DNA from: Argentina anserina
Lineage: Eukaryota > Streptophyta > Magnoliopsida > Rosales > Rosaceae
DNA length: 64,000 nt
Assembly (NCBI RefSeq): GCF_933775445.1
Contig: NC_065877.1
Location: forward strand, 34,794,694-34,858,693
Reading direction: 5' to 3'
The stretch's first letter is position 1. Every line of letters begins with the position of its first letter. Positions 37,700 through 49,896 of this stretch are shown here, in pieces. The translations under genes and the position numbers were made by a program. Below the pieces are notes generated by a model. It did no database searches and had not been told where the DNA came from. It saw only the letters and a list, made by a program, of their open reading frames with translations.

Positions 37700-40600
37700 T
37701 GTAATAACCCTAAATTTCAAACATTTTAGTTTGATTTGGAATTCTATAAAATTTCGAATTTTATTAGAATGAACGTAATTGGTTGCGACGTTAGTAAACG
37801 AGAAAAGAAAACGTTCTCGGAACGTTTAAATTGAAAAACGTTACATTTCCGTAACGTTTATATCGACTTTTATTCCGTCGATTGGTTGCGAAAACTTCCT
37901 TCACGAAAGTTGTAGAGCTCGTCGATACGAGTGCGTGGACATGTGACACGTTCAAATCGGACGACGGATGTAAAAGTTATTAACGTCGGAAGTTAGTTTC
38001 CGATTTGGAAACCCTCAGTTTCTCTCCGCCTCCCTCTCACTTTCTCCCTCTCGCTCTCCCGAGTCTCCCTCTCTCTCTCCCTCACTGCCCACCGGCGATC
38101 TAGCCTCACCGGTTGCCGTGAGACTCACCACCCACCCCAAAGACGTCGCTCGACCGCCCTCAGTCACCCCTGGACACGACGAGCCGCGACTCGCCACCTT
38201 GAAGCTCGGGGGATCTCATCGCCGTGCTTCCACATCGACGACGTGCTCGAGGCAAGCTCGCCACCGCTCCTCCTCATCCCTGGAACCACGCGTCAAAGAT
38301 TAAGCCTCGAATCGCCGCCTACCTCCACTACTGCTCGATCTCCTCCGCCGGCACCTCAAGCTTCACCATCGTCGATTCAAGGGCTCCGCCGTGCAATCAA
38401 GGTAAGGAATGATGATATTGATGTTGTGTGATGATTTTGGATGATTTTGGGATGGATGTGTGGAGATCGGAGGGGGATTGGAGAAGGTTTGAAAGAGAAG
38501 GCTTACCGCCGCAGTGGGCGGCGCGTGTTAGTGCGTGGAGTAGCCTAGGGGCGGCGTGAGGCCGAGGGAAGGGCGGAGGAAGGGAGGGGAGAGTTTTGGG
38601 GCGGCGGTGGCGTGCTACGCGCCGTCTCTGGGCTCGGCGCGTGTGCCCCACGCGCGGCCTGCCGGCGGGTGGCGCGTGCACCCCACGCGCCGCCACGTGC
38701 GGCGGTGCGACAGTGTTTCCGATAGGGGTATTTTGGTAATTTACTTAAATGTAAATGTAAATTTTATTTACTACGGTAAATGTAATTAAGTTTTACCTTC
38801 GGTAAATGTAAATATAAATTACTTTCAGTAAATGTAAAAAGTAATTTGTAAAAGGGTAATTTAGTAAATTTTATTTACTGAATTTGTATTTACATTTAAA
38901 TCGTACGTATACGTACAGAAATACGTATTAATATTTATACGTACAGAAATACGTATTAATATTTATACGTACAGAAATACGTATATTATATTTATACGTA
39001 CAGAAATACGTATTAATATTTATACGTACAGAAATATGTATTAATATTTATACGTACAGAAATACGTACATAATATTTATACGTACAGAAATACGTACAT
39101 AATATTTATGCGTACAGAAATACGTACATAATATTTATACGTACAGAAATACGTATTAATTGCATATTTGTACAGTATCTGGAAATAGTAACAGTGAATA
39201 GTACCACTGAACAGTAACTTCGTAAAACCGAAAATTGCTGAACAGTAACCGATTATTACTGTTTCGGCATTTAAAGGTTACGAAACGATTCTAAATTCTT
39301 TTCTTATCTTTTCAAGGTGATCGCTAAATCGAGGAAAGGAAATATCATCGGGAATTGTGAATTACGCTCGAGTCGATAAGGTGAGTAAAATCTCACTGAA
39401 TTTACGAATCTACCCTCGTGGTGATTCAACATTTTGCAAGTGTGTTTATCAAATGAATTATAACATGTATATAATTTAGTGGACTACATATATATAGTAT
39501 AATGGTAATAGGTACATAATATATATATAGTTCATTAAATTACGTACTGTTATTAATGCATTATAAATAGTCATTTCGGTGACGGAAAATTGAGCATGAG
39601 TATGTGAGAATATTGTACGTAATTCTTCAGGTGTTTATGAAATATGACATGTATAGGATATAGTGAACTATGTATATATTGTATAAATGGTAATAAATAC
39701 GAATATATATAGTTTGCTATATAATATACTGTTATGATTTTTATTGTGGTGATATCGTGAAAGTTTTAAAACGTACAATATGATGAGTGATTATTGTACA
39801 TGATTTTATCACGGAGAATGTTAAAAATTGTGATTTGTCTTCGGACGTGATGTGTGGTACAATATGATGTGTGATTATTGTACGTGATTTTTAACATTGT
39901 GATTGTTAAAATGTGAATTGTCTTCGGACCTGATTTTGGTACAATATGATGTGAGATTATTGTACGTGTTTGGCAAGTCGAAACCTAGCCTTTGGCCAGG
40001 CGAAAGTTACGATACAGTTAGAGCTCTAGTCTGTCTGCCTTAGTACTGCATGCGAGGTAACGGGTGGTTATCTGCTCATGGGTACTCGGTGTATTTTGGA
40101 TGTTGGGTAGCGGGTGGCTATCCAATATCAACGGTGTATTACGAGAGGGGTAACAGATGTGTACCAGCGTTCTTGGTACCCGTATTATAAATGCATTGGG
40201 TAACCAGAAGGGTTACCTAATTTCCTCATGAACGTTTTATTTCATATTTCTTTGGGTCAACCAGATGGGCTGACGAGTGACTCATGAGGGCATTTATATT
40301 TGTTGTTTTGTGATCTTTCGTATATTTTGATATGCGAATTATATTTTGATTTTACTCATACGAGCTGTAAAGCTTACCGGGTTTGTGTTTACAATCCCGG
40401 TGCACCAATTCGATGGTGTAGTGGATGACTCCGCAGGTGTAGATTAGCGGGAATTGACGGACCGCTCAGAGAACATGAAGTGATTTACCTCCAGCTTGTG
40501 TGAGGATTTTGTGTGTCTATTTTGTGAGAGATTGTGAGGATTATTACATTCCAACTTACGTAATGTAAATTATAAATTTGGGTTGTAATAATTGGTTTTC

Positions 40601-40728
40601 TGAGTTGTATTGATAACTCAGTGATGATCCGCTGTGCACTTAAATGATTTCGATTTGCTTGAGATTATTTTGTGTTTAACGACTTTAGAATTTTGAGTTT
40701 TTAAGCTCGAAATTTTGGGGTCGTTACA
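37700..40728 (+). mobile_element. Solo LTR, copy C (3.0 kb)
   Basis: Begins TGTAATAACCC and ends GGTCGTTACA, with an exact 5-bp duplication CATCA (37695-37699, 40729-40733). Compared with copies A and D it lacks the segment holding the TATA box: the sequence jumps at about 38003-38013 from the first GGAAAC to the second. It carries an expanded 28-29 bp tandem array. GC-rich palindromes lie at 38630-38710 and the conserved ACTCATACGAGCTGTAAAGC at about 40356. Confidence 0.93.
38907..39160. repeat. 28-29 bp tandem array in LTR copy C, nine units
   Basis: Nine units with the core TATACGTACAGAAATACGTA. Some have the variant ending ACGTACATAAT (29 bp) instead of ACGTATTAAT (28 bp). Units are nearly identical. 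Confidence 0.93.
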
Positions 40729-43358
40729 CATCAAACCACCAACTATCTAAATATTAGCAAGATGGTCGAGCCAAATCAGCCAAGCATGCATGGGTGTATT
40801 GTATAAAAGTATAAATTATAAAATTTAGATGACCAAAGAGTTCTGATGACCTATTTGTTTAATTTCTCAGCCATAGCTAGCTAGCTAATCCTTGCATCGA
40901 CATTCAGATTGAAATTTATCGATCATAAAGCACATACCACGTACATTTACAAATGAAACCTTCTGCATATATAAATGGATCTTTAGAATATTGCACATGA
41001 ATCTGTTTCATAACAGCTAGCTAGGTTAATTTCTCACATACGCATGGCTGGAGGGACTTGCTAACAATCGAGCCAGAATCTACCTGTAAACCCTAAAAAG
41101 AACTACTTTAGGCGTGGGGTCGAACTGAATGTGAGCATAGAAAATTATTACGTAGGGTTTGGATGTTTGAAAATTGAGACATAACGTCAATGCAGAGAAT
41201 TAAACTTGCTGTACTTCGCTGAAGCTTTGATATAATGTTTGATGGAAATTAAGGATATATTGGAAGATCAATTGGTGTCTTGGCAAGTCAATATACAAGA
41301 GTAACTAGCTTCACATCACATCCATCACTCCAAAGCGGTCATTAGTCTCATTACTGTGTAGGCTGTCTGCATTAACCTAAATTTGTTTCATATCTAATAT
41401 GCTTGACTTATCTCTTTAATTTTAATTTGGTTAGTTATGTAGCTTGGAATTCATGCACACTAGCTAGCTAGCACGAAGATCACGAGCATTAAAGACAAAT
41501 AGTTCTCGGAATCTCACAAAAATGTAGTTACATATATGTTCTTTCTGGAAGCAAATGTACTTGCAACAAATTTATGATCGAGTACTATTTGGTTTGAAGG
41601 GTAATGCCATAATGGCACGGAGGTACGCATACCAATATTGCCCCTAACGCCACTGAGCACGGCACTTATATATCCACTAGTAATCTTGGTTAGAAATGGC
41701 ATAAATGTACAGACAGGCAAAAACGTACGTAGAAGGCTATAGGACTGCGCGCGTACGTTCGTATATTCAATGTACGTTCAAGAACATCGCAGCTTTAATT
41801 AAGGATGAATAAGCAGATTATAGAACCACCTTGACATGGCTAACAAATGCGAGGCAACGATATTGCATTATTGCATGTACATAGCTAGCTAATAGAACCG
41901 AGCGAATTTTACAAATTACTAAGCAAAACAGAAAATTTGATAACATTCTACAGAACGGGAGGGTCGTCAACATCTTATAATTGTTAAGAGGAATCATTAT
42001 CAACAGTCTGTGAAGCTTGCAAATTTTGATTCAGTGTCCAACTTGGACACTATGTATGTGTAATTGTATTAACACATTGATTGGGAGGCTTCATGCTTCC
42101 TTGCATATTAGCATGATCGATGAACCATGATATTTCCCATGTACGTCCAGCTTCTTTCTTGTGGGGTTCTATTCATGGCTTTACAGACTGTATTACTTGC
42201 CTGGATAAGTTTAAAGTGCCCCAACATCAACTTGGTAAGCACAAGTCATGAACATCGAAACGCTTCACATGTTCTACTTCATTTTTCCTGGCCGGCCATC
42301 AGACGCTTCACATGTTCGTTTTTAAGGTCAATTTGCAAATTTTTCTCTTCCCATTCAATTTAGTTTGTGTTGTTATTGCTACATAACATGGAGAGTTGGA
42401 AAGTTTCCAGGAATGTGCTTGATCTTAAATGTAACTTAATTTAACTGGTAAAGACTGGTTTTACAAGCAAAACAATTCATATATATGTGAAAGCTTTAAA
42501 AAATTTCAAAGGGTGTAGATAGATACTTAACTCTCATGAATGCTTCTGCACCTACTTGATTTCACTTTTAGTTTATGCAGGGCTGCATGGCATGTTGACT
42601 TATTAGTGTATCATCATTCAGTTGTGTTATCTGCGTAGTTGACTTGGCTTCCATTTGCCAATCGGAACGCTGTACGTAATCTCCCTGATCATTTCGTTTT
42701 CATTCTACCCAATAAGGTGAAGCTCGATCAACTTCGTCTCGCTTGGTTCATCGATTATCAGTGTCTAACTCTAGAATAAGAAGAACCCCCTTGAATCTCA
42801 TGTTTGAAGTTCTCTTAGCTTTGAAATAAGCTTGCCTCTTTTGTTTGTTTGTTTGTTTTTAAGTTTCGTCGGATATTGAACCGTTTACATCCCTCAAACC
42901 AAATATGGCTGTGTGTGGAACTGGAACTATTGCTTTGGAACCTCAGTACGTTAACAGTGAAAAGATTGTCTATACTGATTCTAACACTTCAACACGAACA
43001 CAAGAAAATAATAGCACTTGCCAATAAGCAAGTGATCAGGAAATTCAATTCATCACAGCAGCATCCTGATAGATTTTACAGAATGAAATCTACAGCTCAA
43101 AATGAGAAATTGAATTACTGATCTCCGCTAAGACGTACGTAGACTTGACATAATAGCTTAAATAATTTTTTATTTTATTTTTACATTTCCGTGTTCTAGC
43201 AAAGAAGATTTCTAAGAATTTCCCTCTGCTACTTAAATCCCCGTGAAATTAATCAGTAGTTCTTCAACAGATCTACAAGACTACAACCAAAAGTGAGCGA
43301 ACTAAAGAAGAAGATGCTCCAATGTGCCCAGAATGAAACAAGCAAGTAGTGATACTCT
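40729..43358. other. Intergenic region, 3' side of MYB30
   Basis: AT-rich sequence without a recognisable gene. The last few hundred bases probably include the 3' UTR of the minus-strand MYB gene. Confidence 0.45.
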
Positions 43359-44801
43359 TCAGCAAAAGTCAGCATTTTCACCATCTAAAGCCATAAAATC
43401 ACTATAGTGTACTTCTTTCCCTTGGATAACGGCAGCTTCATCGAAAAGCCACTTCTCCAGCAATGACAGTGGCAATTGATCTTGGCCGACATCCGGTTTG
43501 CTTTCGGCTTGGAATAGGTTGCCCTGATCAGGTGACATAGTTGGGGAGAGATCCGAATTGGAAGCTTCTATCGAGCACTCAAAACCAAACAGAGACTCAA
43601 GTGCATCAGACAATTCTGCATTTCCATGGCCAACAGTACTAGTAGTGGTAGTAGTGTTTGCTGCAGATAGTGCCGCCTCCTCATTACTTGATGTAGAATT
43701 AATAACCCCAGCAGCTGCGGTGGTCTTAGTCTTGGCAGACTTTGGAGGATTTTTCATCCAACTTTTGAGCAACCTTGAAATGTTCTCAGTGCTAGAAGCG
43801 TAAGTAACAGCACTCATAGCGGTTGAAGGTGATTGATCTGCTTGGCCTGCAGGTACAATATCCATCAAGGGTTTCAAGTCTGTACTGGTACTAGTGCTAG
43901 TACTACCCAAACTCACAGTGCCTGCAAATCCATCGGGCTTGTAGTTCTCAGCAGGAGAAAGCGCTTCACGAAGAGCTTGTCGAGCCGTGTGGATATCAGT
44001 TTGAAGCCTTCTCTCCCATTGACCTCTTGCTATTGTTGCCTGCTGAGAACAAGTACTACTGAATCCCTCATCTTTTGAGTGGCCACCAATTTGGTTGAGC
44101 TTATTCAGCTTCTTCTTCAAGTGAGTGTTCCAGTAATTCTTGATGTCATTATCAGTTCTCTGAGGTAGATATGAAGCTATTGCAGCCCATCTGCATCACC
44201 AATAAAATAATTGTAGAGCCATAAATTAGATTTAGACAAAGCAAACCTAACCTGGCCTCCCAAATTTAATATCGATATTATTGGAATAAATCACCGAAAA
44301 CACACTCAATTATGCAAAAAGGGTACTTCAGTCTAATTACCTATTGCCCAGCAGAGCTTGAAGATGGATGATCATCTTCTCCTCATGGTCAGTGAAGTTC
44401 CCGCGTTTGATCCCAGGCCTCAGGTAGTTGGTCCATCTAAGCCTGCAACTCTTGCTACATCTCAGCAGACCTGAAATACAAGAATTAGTAATTAGATGAA
44501 ATACATATGAGTTTGAATAACCAGATCATAGATCACCACATGCAAATATACCCAGATGTGCCTTTATATGGAATTGAAAACCAAAAGAACAGAAAGCTAT
44601 GAACTTGTATCACAAACATGTTCAATCAAATACAGTAAAAGACTGAAAGAAGGGAAATCTGAGTTTACCAGTATTGGTAGGAACAGCCCTCCAGTTTCCA
44701 GGTCCATGTTCTTGTATGTAAGAGACTAAAACGATGTCTTCTTCAGGAGTCCAAGGTCCTTTCTTGACACCTTCTTTGTCACAGCAAGGAGGTCTGCCCA
44801 T
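43359..44801 (-). CDS. MYB30: R2R3-MYB transcription factor, subgroup 1, MYB30-like
   Basis: Three exons on the minus strand: 44801-44669 (133 bp), 44470-44341 (130 bp) and 44190-43359 (832 bp). Introns are 198 and 150 bp with GT/AG ends. They join to 364 codons plus stop; exons 1 and 2 have the lengths typical of R2R3-MYBs. The protein opens [21 protein letters not shown]2 spans about residues 14-61 and R3 about 67-112, with W-A-A-I-A-S-Y-L-P and N-Y-W-N-T-H-L. The motif [13 protein letters not shown] marks subgroup 1 (MYB30/31/60/94/96). [16 protein letters not shown] and [13 protein letters not shown] fit MYB30 best. Arabidopsis MYB30 activates very-long-chain fatty-acid genes, promotes hypersensitive cell death and works with BES1 in brassinosteroid response. 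Neighbours MIF2 and ZHD9 support orthology. Telling it from MYB60/94/96 rests on motifs and synteny, not a tree. Confidence 0.95.
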
Positions 44802-46730
44802 TTTGCCTTGTTTTCTTCTTCAATTCTTTCTCAAAAACAAAGAGAGGAGCGGTCTTCCTGGGTAGCCACAAGAGAGACTGAAGAGAGTGTTGAAAACTAA
44901 GACAATGTTTTTTTCTTTCTTTTTCTTCTTCCTTGGAAACTTTTGAGACAAGCCTCGTCTGCATAAATAGGAAAACAAAGAGGAGAGAGAAGGAGAGAGA
45001 AGGAGAGAGAGAGAGAGAGACGCTGACCTAAAAACGAAGGGATAGAGAGAGATGCGAAGGAAGGGTTGGCGAAAGAGTCAAAAGGTGACAGCAAGGGCAT
45101 TTACTCCATGGGCAAGCCAAAGTCAGCACCACAGCAAAGCACAGGTTTCTTCTTCTTCTTCTTCTTCTTCCTCCTCCTCTCTGTTTTTTTTTTAATCGCA
45201 AAAACGCGTGGCATTGAATGAGCTAAGAGATCAACTGGACAAAACTTACCCCTTTGAATTTCAGTCTTTAATGTCTTCCTGCTCTCTAAACCTAATGAGG
45301 GCTCTGCATGTCATCAGTGCTTTCCAGCTGACTATAGTCTCGATCTTTTAGTAACTAGTAAAAAACCAGCAACACTACCTATATATGCCGCTGCCCACTG
45401 GTAACTTCTCCCAAAGCCGCTCACTTTAACTCTCTGTCAAAACGCGTTGACTCGAAATAATTCAGTTCAATTGTATTGCTTTTTTATATGGATTCTGTCT
45501 AGGCTTTAGAGAAATGAGCCAATGAGGGATTGAGGTCTGAAATTGTCTAACCTGCGTTTTTTTTCTTCTTATTTTTTTTATTAATTTTATTCGAATAGTG
45601 TTAGTATAACATTAGAGGAATGAAGAAACATATCATAGTGTAGGCATTATACAATGTAGCTAAGTTTCTAATCTGGTAGATCAAGGTACGTAACTGGCTT
45701 TGTTGAGCGCAAAGTACGTTCTACTAAGTGGCATGCTTTTGAGCGTATGAAGTCTTTGCGTACCTTTCTAATATGTCAAGAAAATTCGTTAAACTAGTAA
45801 CAATTGCTTGCCCATTTGAAGTTGAGCGCCTGAACCATAACGTACTTTAATCTGAGCTTATATTCGACCAAAAGATGGCTAGTGTGTTAGCAAGCAAATT
45901 AAGAGGAAAACCACATCTCTTGAGAGTGCGTGGATGGTGCATATATGTCGATCACTGCTTTTTTCTCATCCTTCAACATGATTGAATTGTTTTTTTTTTC
46001 TGAAATCAGAAAATTGTAAAGTTTACAGAGCCTCTTTTTTTTTTGTGAGAAAGGTAAATCTATGTAAATAAAGTCTAAAATCAAAGGAGATCGGCGGTGA
46101 ACATAATTCGTAGACTACTCTTCTTGACCGCACCAGGGACAAATCTCCATCATTGGTGACACCTCAACCAACCCAACAGGGTAAGACCACTGCTTGGCTA
46201 CGTACCCGGCCTCCTGTCTAACGACAGCGCCAACTGACGCACCGCCAGACACAAACCAGTAGACCAAGTTTCAAAACCCTAGAGTTTTCACTCCGATAAA
46301 CCCGGTTCTAATTAAAGGGTAAAGTTAACAAAGCCTCAATACAGCTAGTTAAATGAAGTGTCTGACGTAGAAAATAGAGTTTAATTAGGTCGGGGCAGCA
46401 AACATAATGAGCACATGATATACGGTATCATATACTAATTAGTATAGACATCTACCAAAGAATCATGTGTTATATATTGTTTTTAGCTATAATTTTAGAA
46501 AAATCTCTGGTACGGGGATGTTGGATTTGTCCCCTAGATTTCTGCTGATTCAATATATTGGTCTTTGACTTCGTCAAGGAATGATAATGTATAATCCATC
46601 GTCATGATTTCAAATGGAAGCTGCTGAACTTAACTTGTAAGTCAACGGATTCATATCCAAGTAGATAATAACCATATATACAAAAAAATATGTACAACTG
46701 TACAAGTATACAGACACACTAGCTTTTGAA
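44802..46730. other. MYB30 promoter and intergenic region
   Basis: On the minus strand a TATTTATG element (about 44962-44970) is a possible TATA box. Just upstream lie a GA-rich tract (about 44985-45020) and a (TTC)n run (45147-45169). The rest is AT-rich without recognisable genes. Confidence 0.4.
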
Positions 46731-47276
46731 CATATCATGATCATTAATGTCTTCACAATTTTGAAATCGACTGAAGTTTACAAAAACAAATCATTTACGA
46801 TCTATTAGAAACTAAACAAGCAATGAGATTGTAATAGAAAATGTATGTACTTCCAAATTAATTCGAAGATATACACATACCGAATATAGATGAATTGATA
46901 AACACAATATTGACGAGGGTCGTCTTATCGTGCACCATGCATGTCGTGGTGGGGCAATGCATGGATCGATGGACGATGGCTATAGTGGTAAGAAAGTCAA
47001 CTACATATCATGATCATTAATGTCTTCACAATTTTGAAATCGACTGAAGTTTACAAAAACAAATCATTTACATAGATCTAGAAACTAAACAAGCAATGAG
47101 ATTGTAATAGAAAATGTATGTACTTCCAAATTAATTCGAAGATATACACATACCGAATATAGATGAATTGATAAACACAATATTGACGAGGGTCGTCTTA
47201 TCGTGCACCATGCATGTCGTGGTGGGGCAATGCATGGATCGATGGACGATGGCTATAGTGGTAAGAAAGTCAACTA
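46731..47276. repeat. Tandem duplication, 2 x 273 bp
   Basis: 46731-47003 is repeated at 47004-47276 with a period of exactly 273. The only clear difference is a short scrambled block (CGATCTATTAG versus CATAGATCTAG, near 46798 and 47071). Both copies hold GGGTCGTCTTATCGTGCACC and a row of GATCGATGGACGATGG. No gene was recognised in the unit. Confidence 0.95.
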
Positions 47277-49833
47277 CACTCATCACCATCAATCGAAACA
47301 CTTGGCGGATGCTACACGTACTGCGCTTATCATCATCTTATATTCTTATCCTTAATGGCTTGATCGAGCATTGACTGATGAATCGTCCTTAACCAGCTAC
47401 GCTAGAGCCATTACGTACTCGATCACTAGTGTATCCGTAATGTTCATTCCACCTATTATTATCCTTCGACATACATATATATACTTGTTTACGTGTAATA
47501 ATAATTTCAACCTTAAAAACAAAGTTTAGAAACTAAAAAAAAAAAAAAAATTCTACGCACCGATATATACTAATTGAACTGACAATCAGTATGCAATCTC
47601 AGTCACTCGTTTAATCATCAACTATTCACGTGACACTAATGTTGATACATTATTAAGGGGTGTGTAAGGACAAAGTTTTAAAATACTATAAATGAAGAGA
47701 AAATTATCATATTGGAGAGAGGAGCCACAATTTTCATAATCCACAATAATAAAATTCACAAATTCATAAGGCCAAAAAAAGCGGTGTCCAGATGACCCAA
47801 CTGATCGATGAAGGTTCAAGTTGAAAATCTGAATCCGCTAGGCGACTTGCACACTATTGAAGGCTGCTTAGAACCAACTCTTTATAAAACTGTAGAGCAC
47901 CAAAACTAACTTCCACTACAAAAGAGACAGTTCACGATCGAATACGTGTGGAAATTCCGACCAAACAATTGAATTAGAACTCCATGAGGGATTGTACGTT
48001 ATGTATTTTCAATATACGTTCAAATAAACTGCATGCGTGATTGTTGTCACAAATTAGACAGAAAACTTCTAGCTTAATATAGAAGAATACAAGAGTCCTG
48101 AAAATTGAAAGTTAACGGGGTGGTCTAGCTAGCTGTCTTCGGTGATTCAAGAGTTTGGACCATCATTTACTCGTAACTCGTAAGACATCAAACAACGAAA
48201 ATGATGGTTTACTCCGAGACTGATGCTATTACAAACCTCATTATAGCGCAAAGCGCTAATTCAAACCGGCTAATTAATACGGCCCTATTGGTTCCCATAC
48301 CTTGAATTGAATATTAATTTTCTACCAAAGATGGTGTCACATTAAGTTTGTCGGCTTATGGAAAATGTACAAGCAAATTATCAGTTTCCATTGTATGCTT
48401 CTTCTGAATCAAGAATTGTCGACCACTCTCAATCTACCTTGCTTCCAATGAAGAATGTACTTGCTATTCCAAAGGCTCCAATGTACTCCGATTCCTTGCT
48501 AATCAATCATCTTATCCAATGTAAATACCGAACAAATCTGCCCTATACTAGTAGTCTTGCATAATCCCCAAGGATCACGAACATTTTAGATCTCAGAAGC
48601 TCATGCACATTGTATTGCAAACGTATATTATCAAAATTGTATAATTTGTTCATACTTCATAGTATTCTCAATGTCATCGAGTGGACCTGCCGGCTTCAAG
48701 CTTGGCGAAGATGCAGGAATGGCAGATCAATGTACCTATCTCCGTTATATGTGCATGTTTAGTAATTTGGTGTAACTAAGATCCATTATTGTGACTCGAT
48801 CATTCTGCAGTGTACTGCAAATTCCCATGTGCTCTTTAATGATGCTTCTGAATATCATCAATTCCTTCGTCTTCCTATTTTTCTGATCAAACACTATGTG
48901 CTATTTCTGTGTGATTCTGCGGGTGGTAAAGTAAATTAGTATATCATGTTGTTTTCTGTAATTCTGTTTCATATATTGTATTACATCGGTACAGAGTTTC
49001 TACATGCACTGCTTGTTTTTTCTAAGCCAGCAGCCATCTGCACTTTTTACCACAATATATCTGATCATATTGTAAGACGTACAGTATCCCATTTCATTAT
49101 TACATATCTACAATTTTATATAGCCGTTTATATATCTACCTAAATAGCTTATGCAAATTCAGTTGTGAAGTATTTTACAGATACAAACTGATCAACATAT
49201 ACTTCTTTCTTGAGGGGGTTCAACATGTACTTGTAAGTTATGACTTAAGCACTAAAAATGAAAAATTGCATGTTACCTTCTTATACGCGTGACTGGTAAC
49301 TATTGTTTTATTTTTAATTCAAGCGAGACGACGACGGATCTATATGCTTGTCTATTACATATATATTGTTACATGTGTGTTTTACACGAGACGACGGCCG
49401 ACATGATCTACATTTCATTTCCCTAACTCATAACCCATATATCTAGTCGTATTCAATTTTTGTATTTCGTGGACTTGGGTAGATTGTGTAAGTATAAATG
49501 TCCATACTGATCATAAGTAGAGAAGTGACTAAGGGCATTCCTCCATGTATGAGCCATAAGTTTCATTGTATGAACATAAGAAAACCAGTTGTAACCTCAC
49601 ACGTATGTCAGAAACAATAAATTGAAGGGTAGAGGTGGCCGGCTTAGGATTTTTGAAGTCGGGGGATGCTTTCAACTAGTAAATACATTGAACTTGATAA
49701 GCAACTACTAGATATATAGATTGAACCGAATGAACTCGATCGATCTCCAATCAACAAAACAAGCTTGTAGCTTTATTATAGGTATGGGACACTGAAATCT
49801 CATAGTTTGGAGGAGGGTTCGAGAAGGCTGATG

Positions 49834-49863
49834 GAAGAAGAAGAAGAAGAAGAAGAAGAAGAA

Positions 49864-49896
<33 letters not shown>
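49834..49896. repeat. (GAA)n(GAAA)n compound microsatellite
   Basis: About 11 GAA units followed by about 7 GAAA units. On the minus strand it creates spurious polyserine and polyphenylalanine frames. Confidence 0.95.

Noticed and set aside
38907..39160. CRISPR-like array
   Set aside because: Units are contiguous without unique spacers, inside a plant LTR; it is an ordinary tandem repeat.
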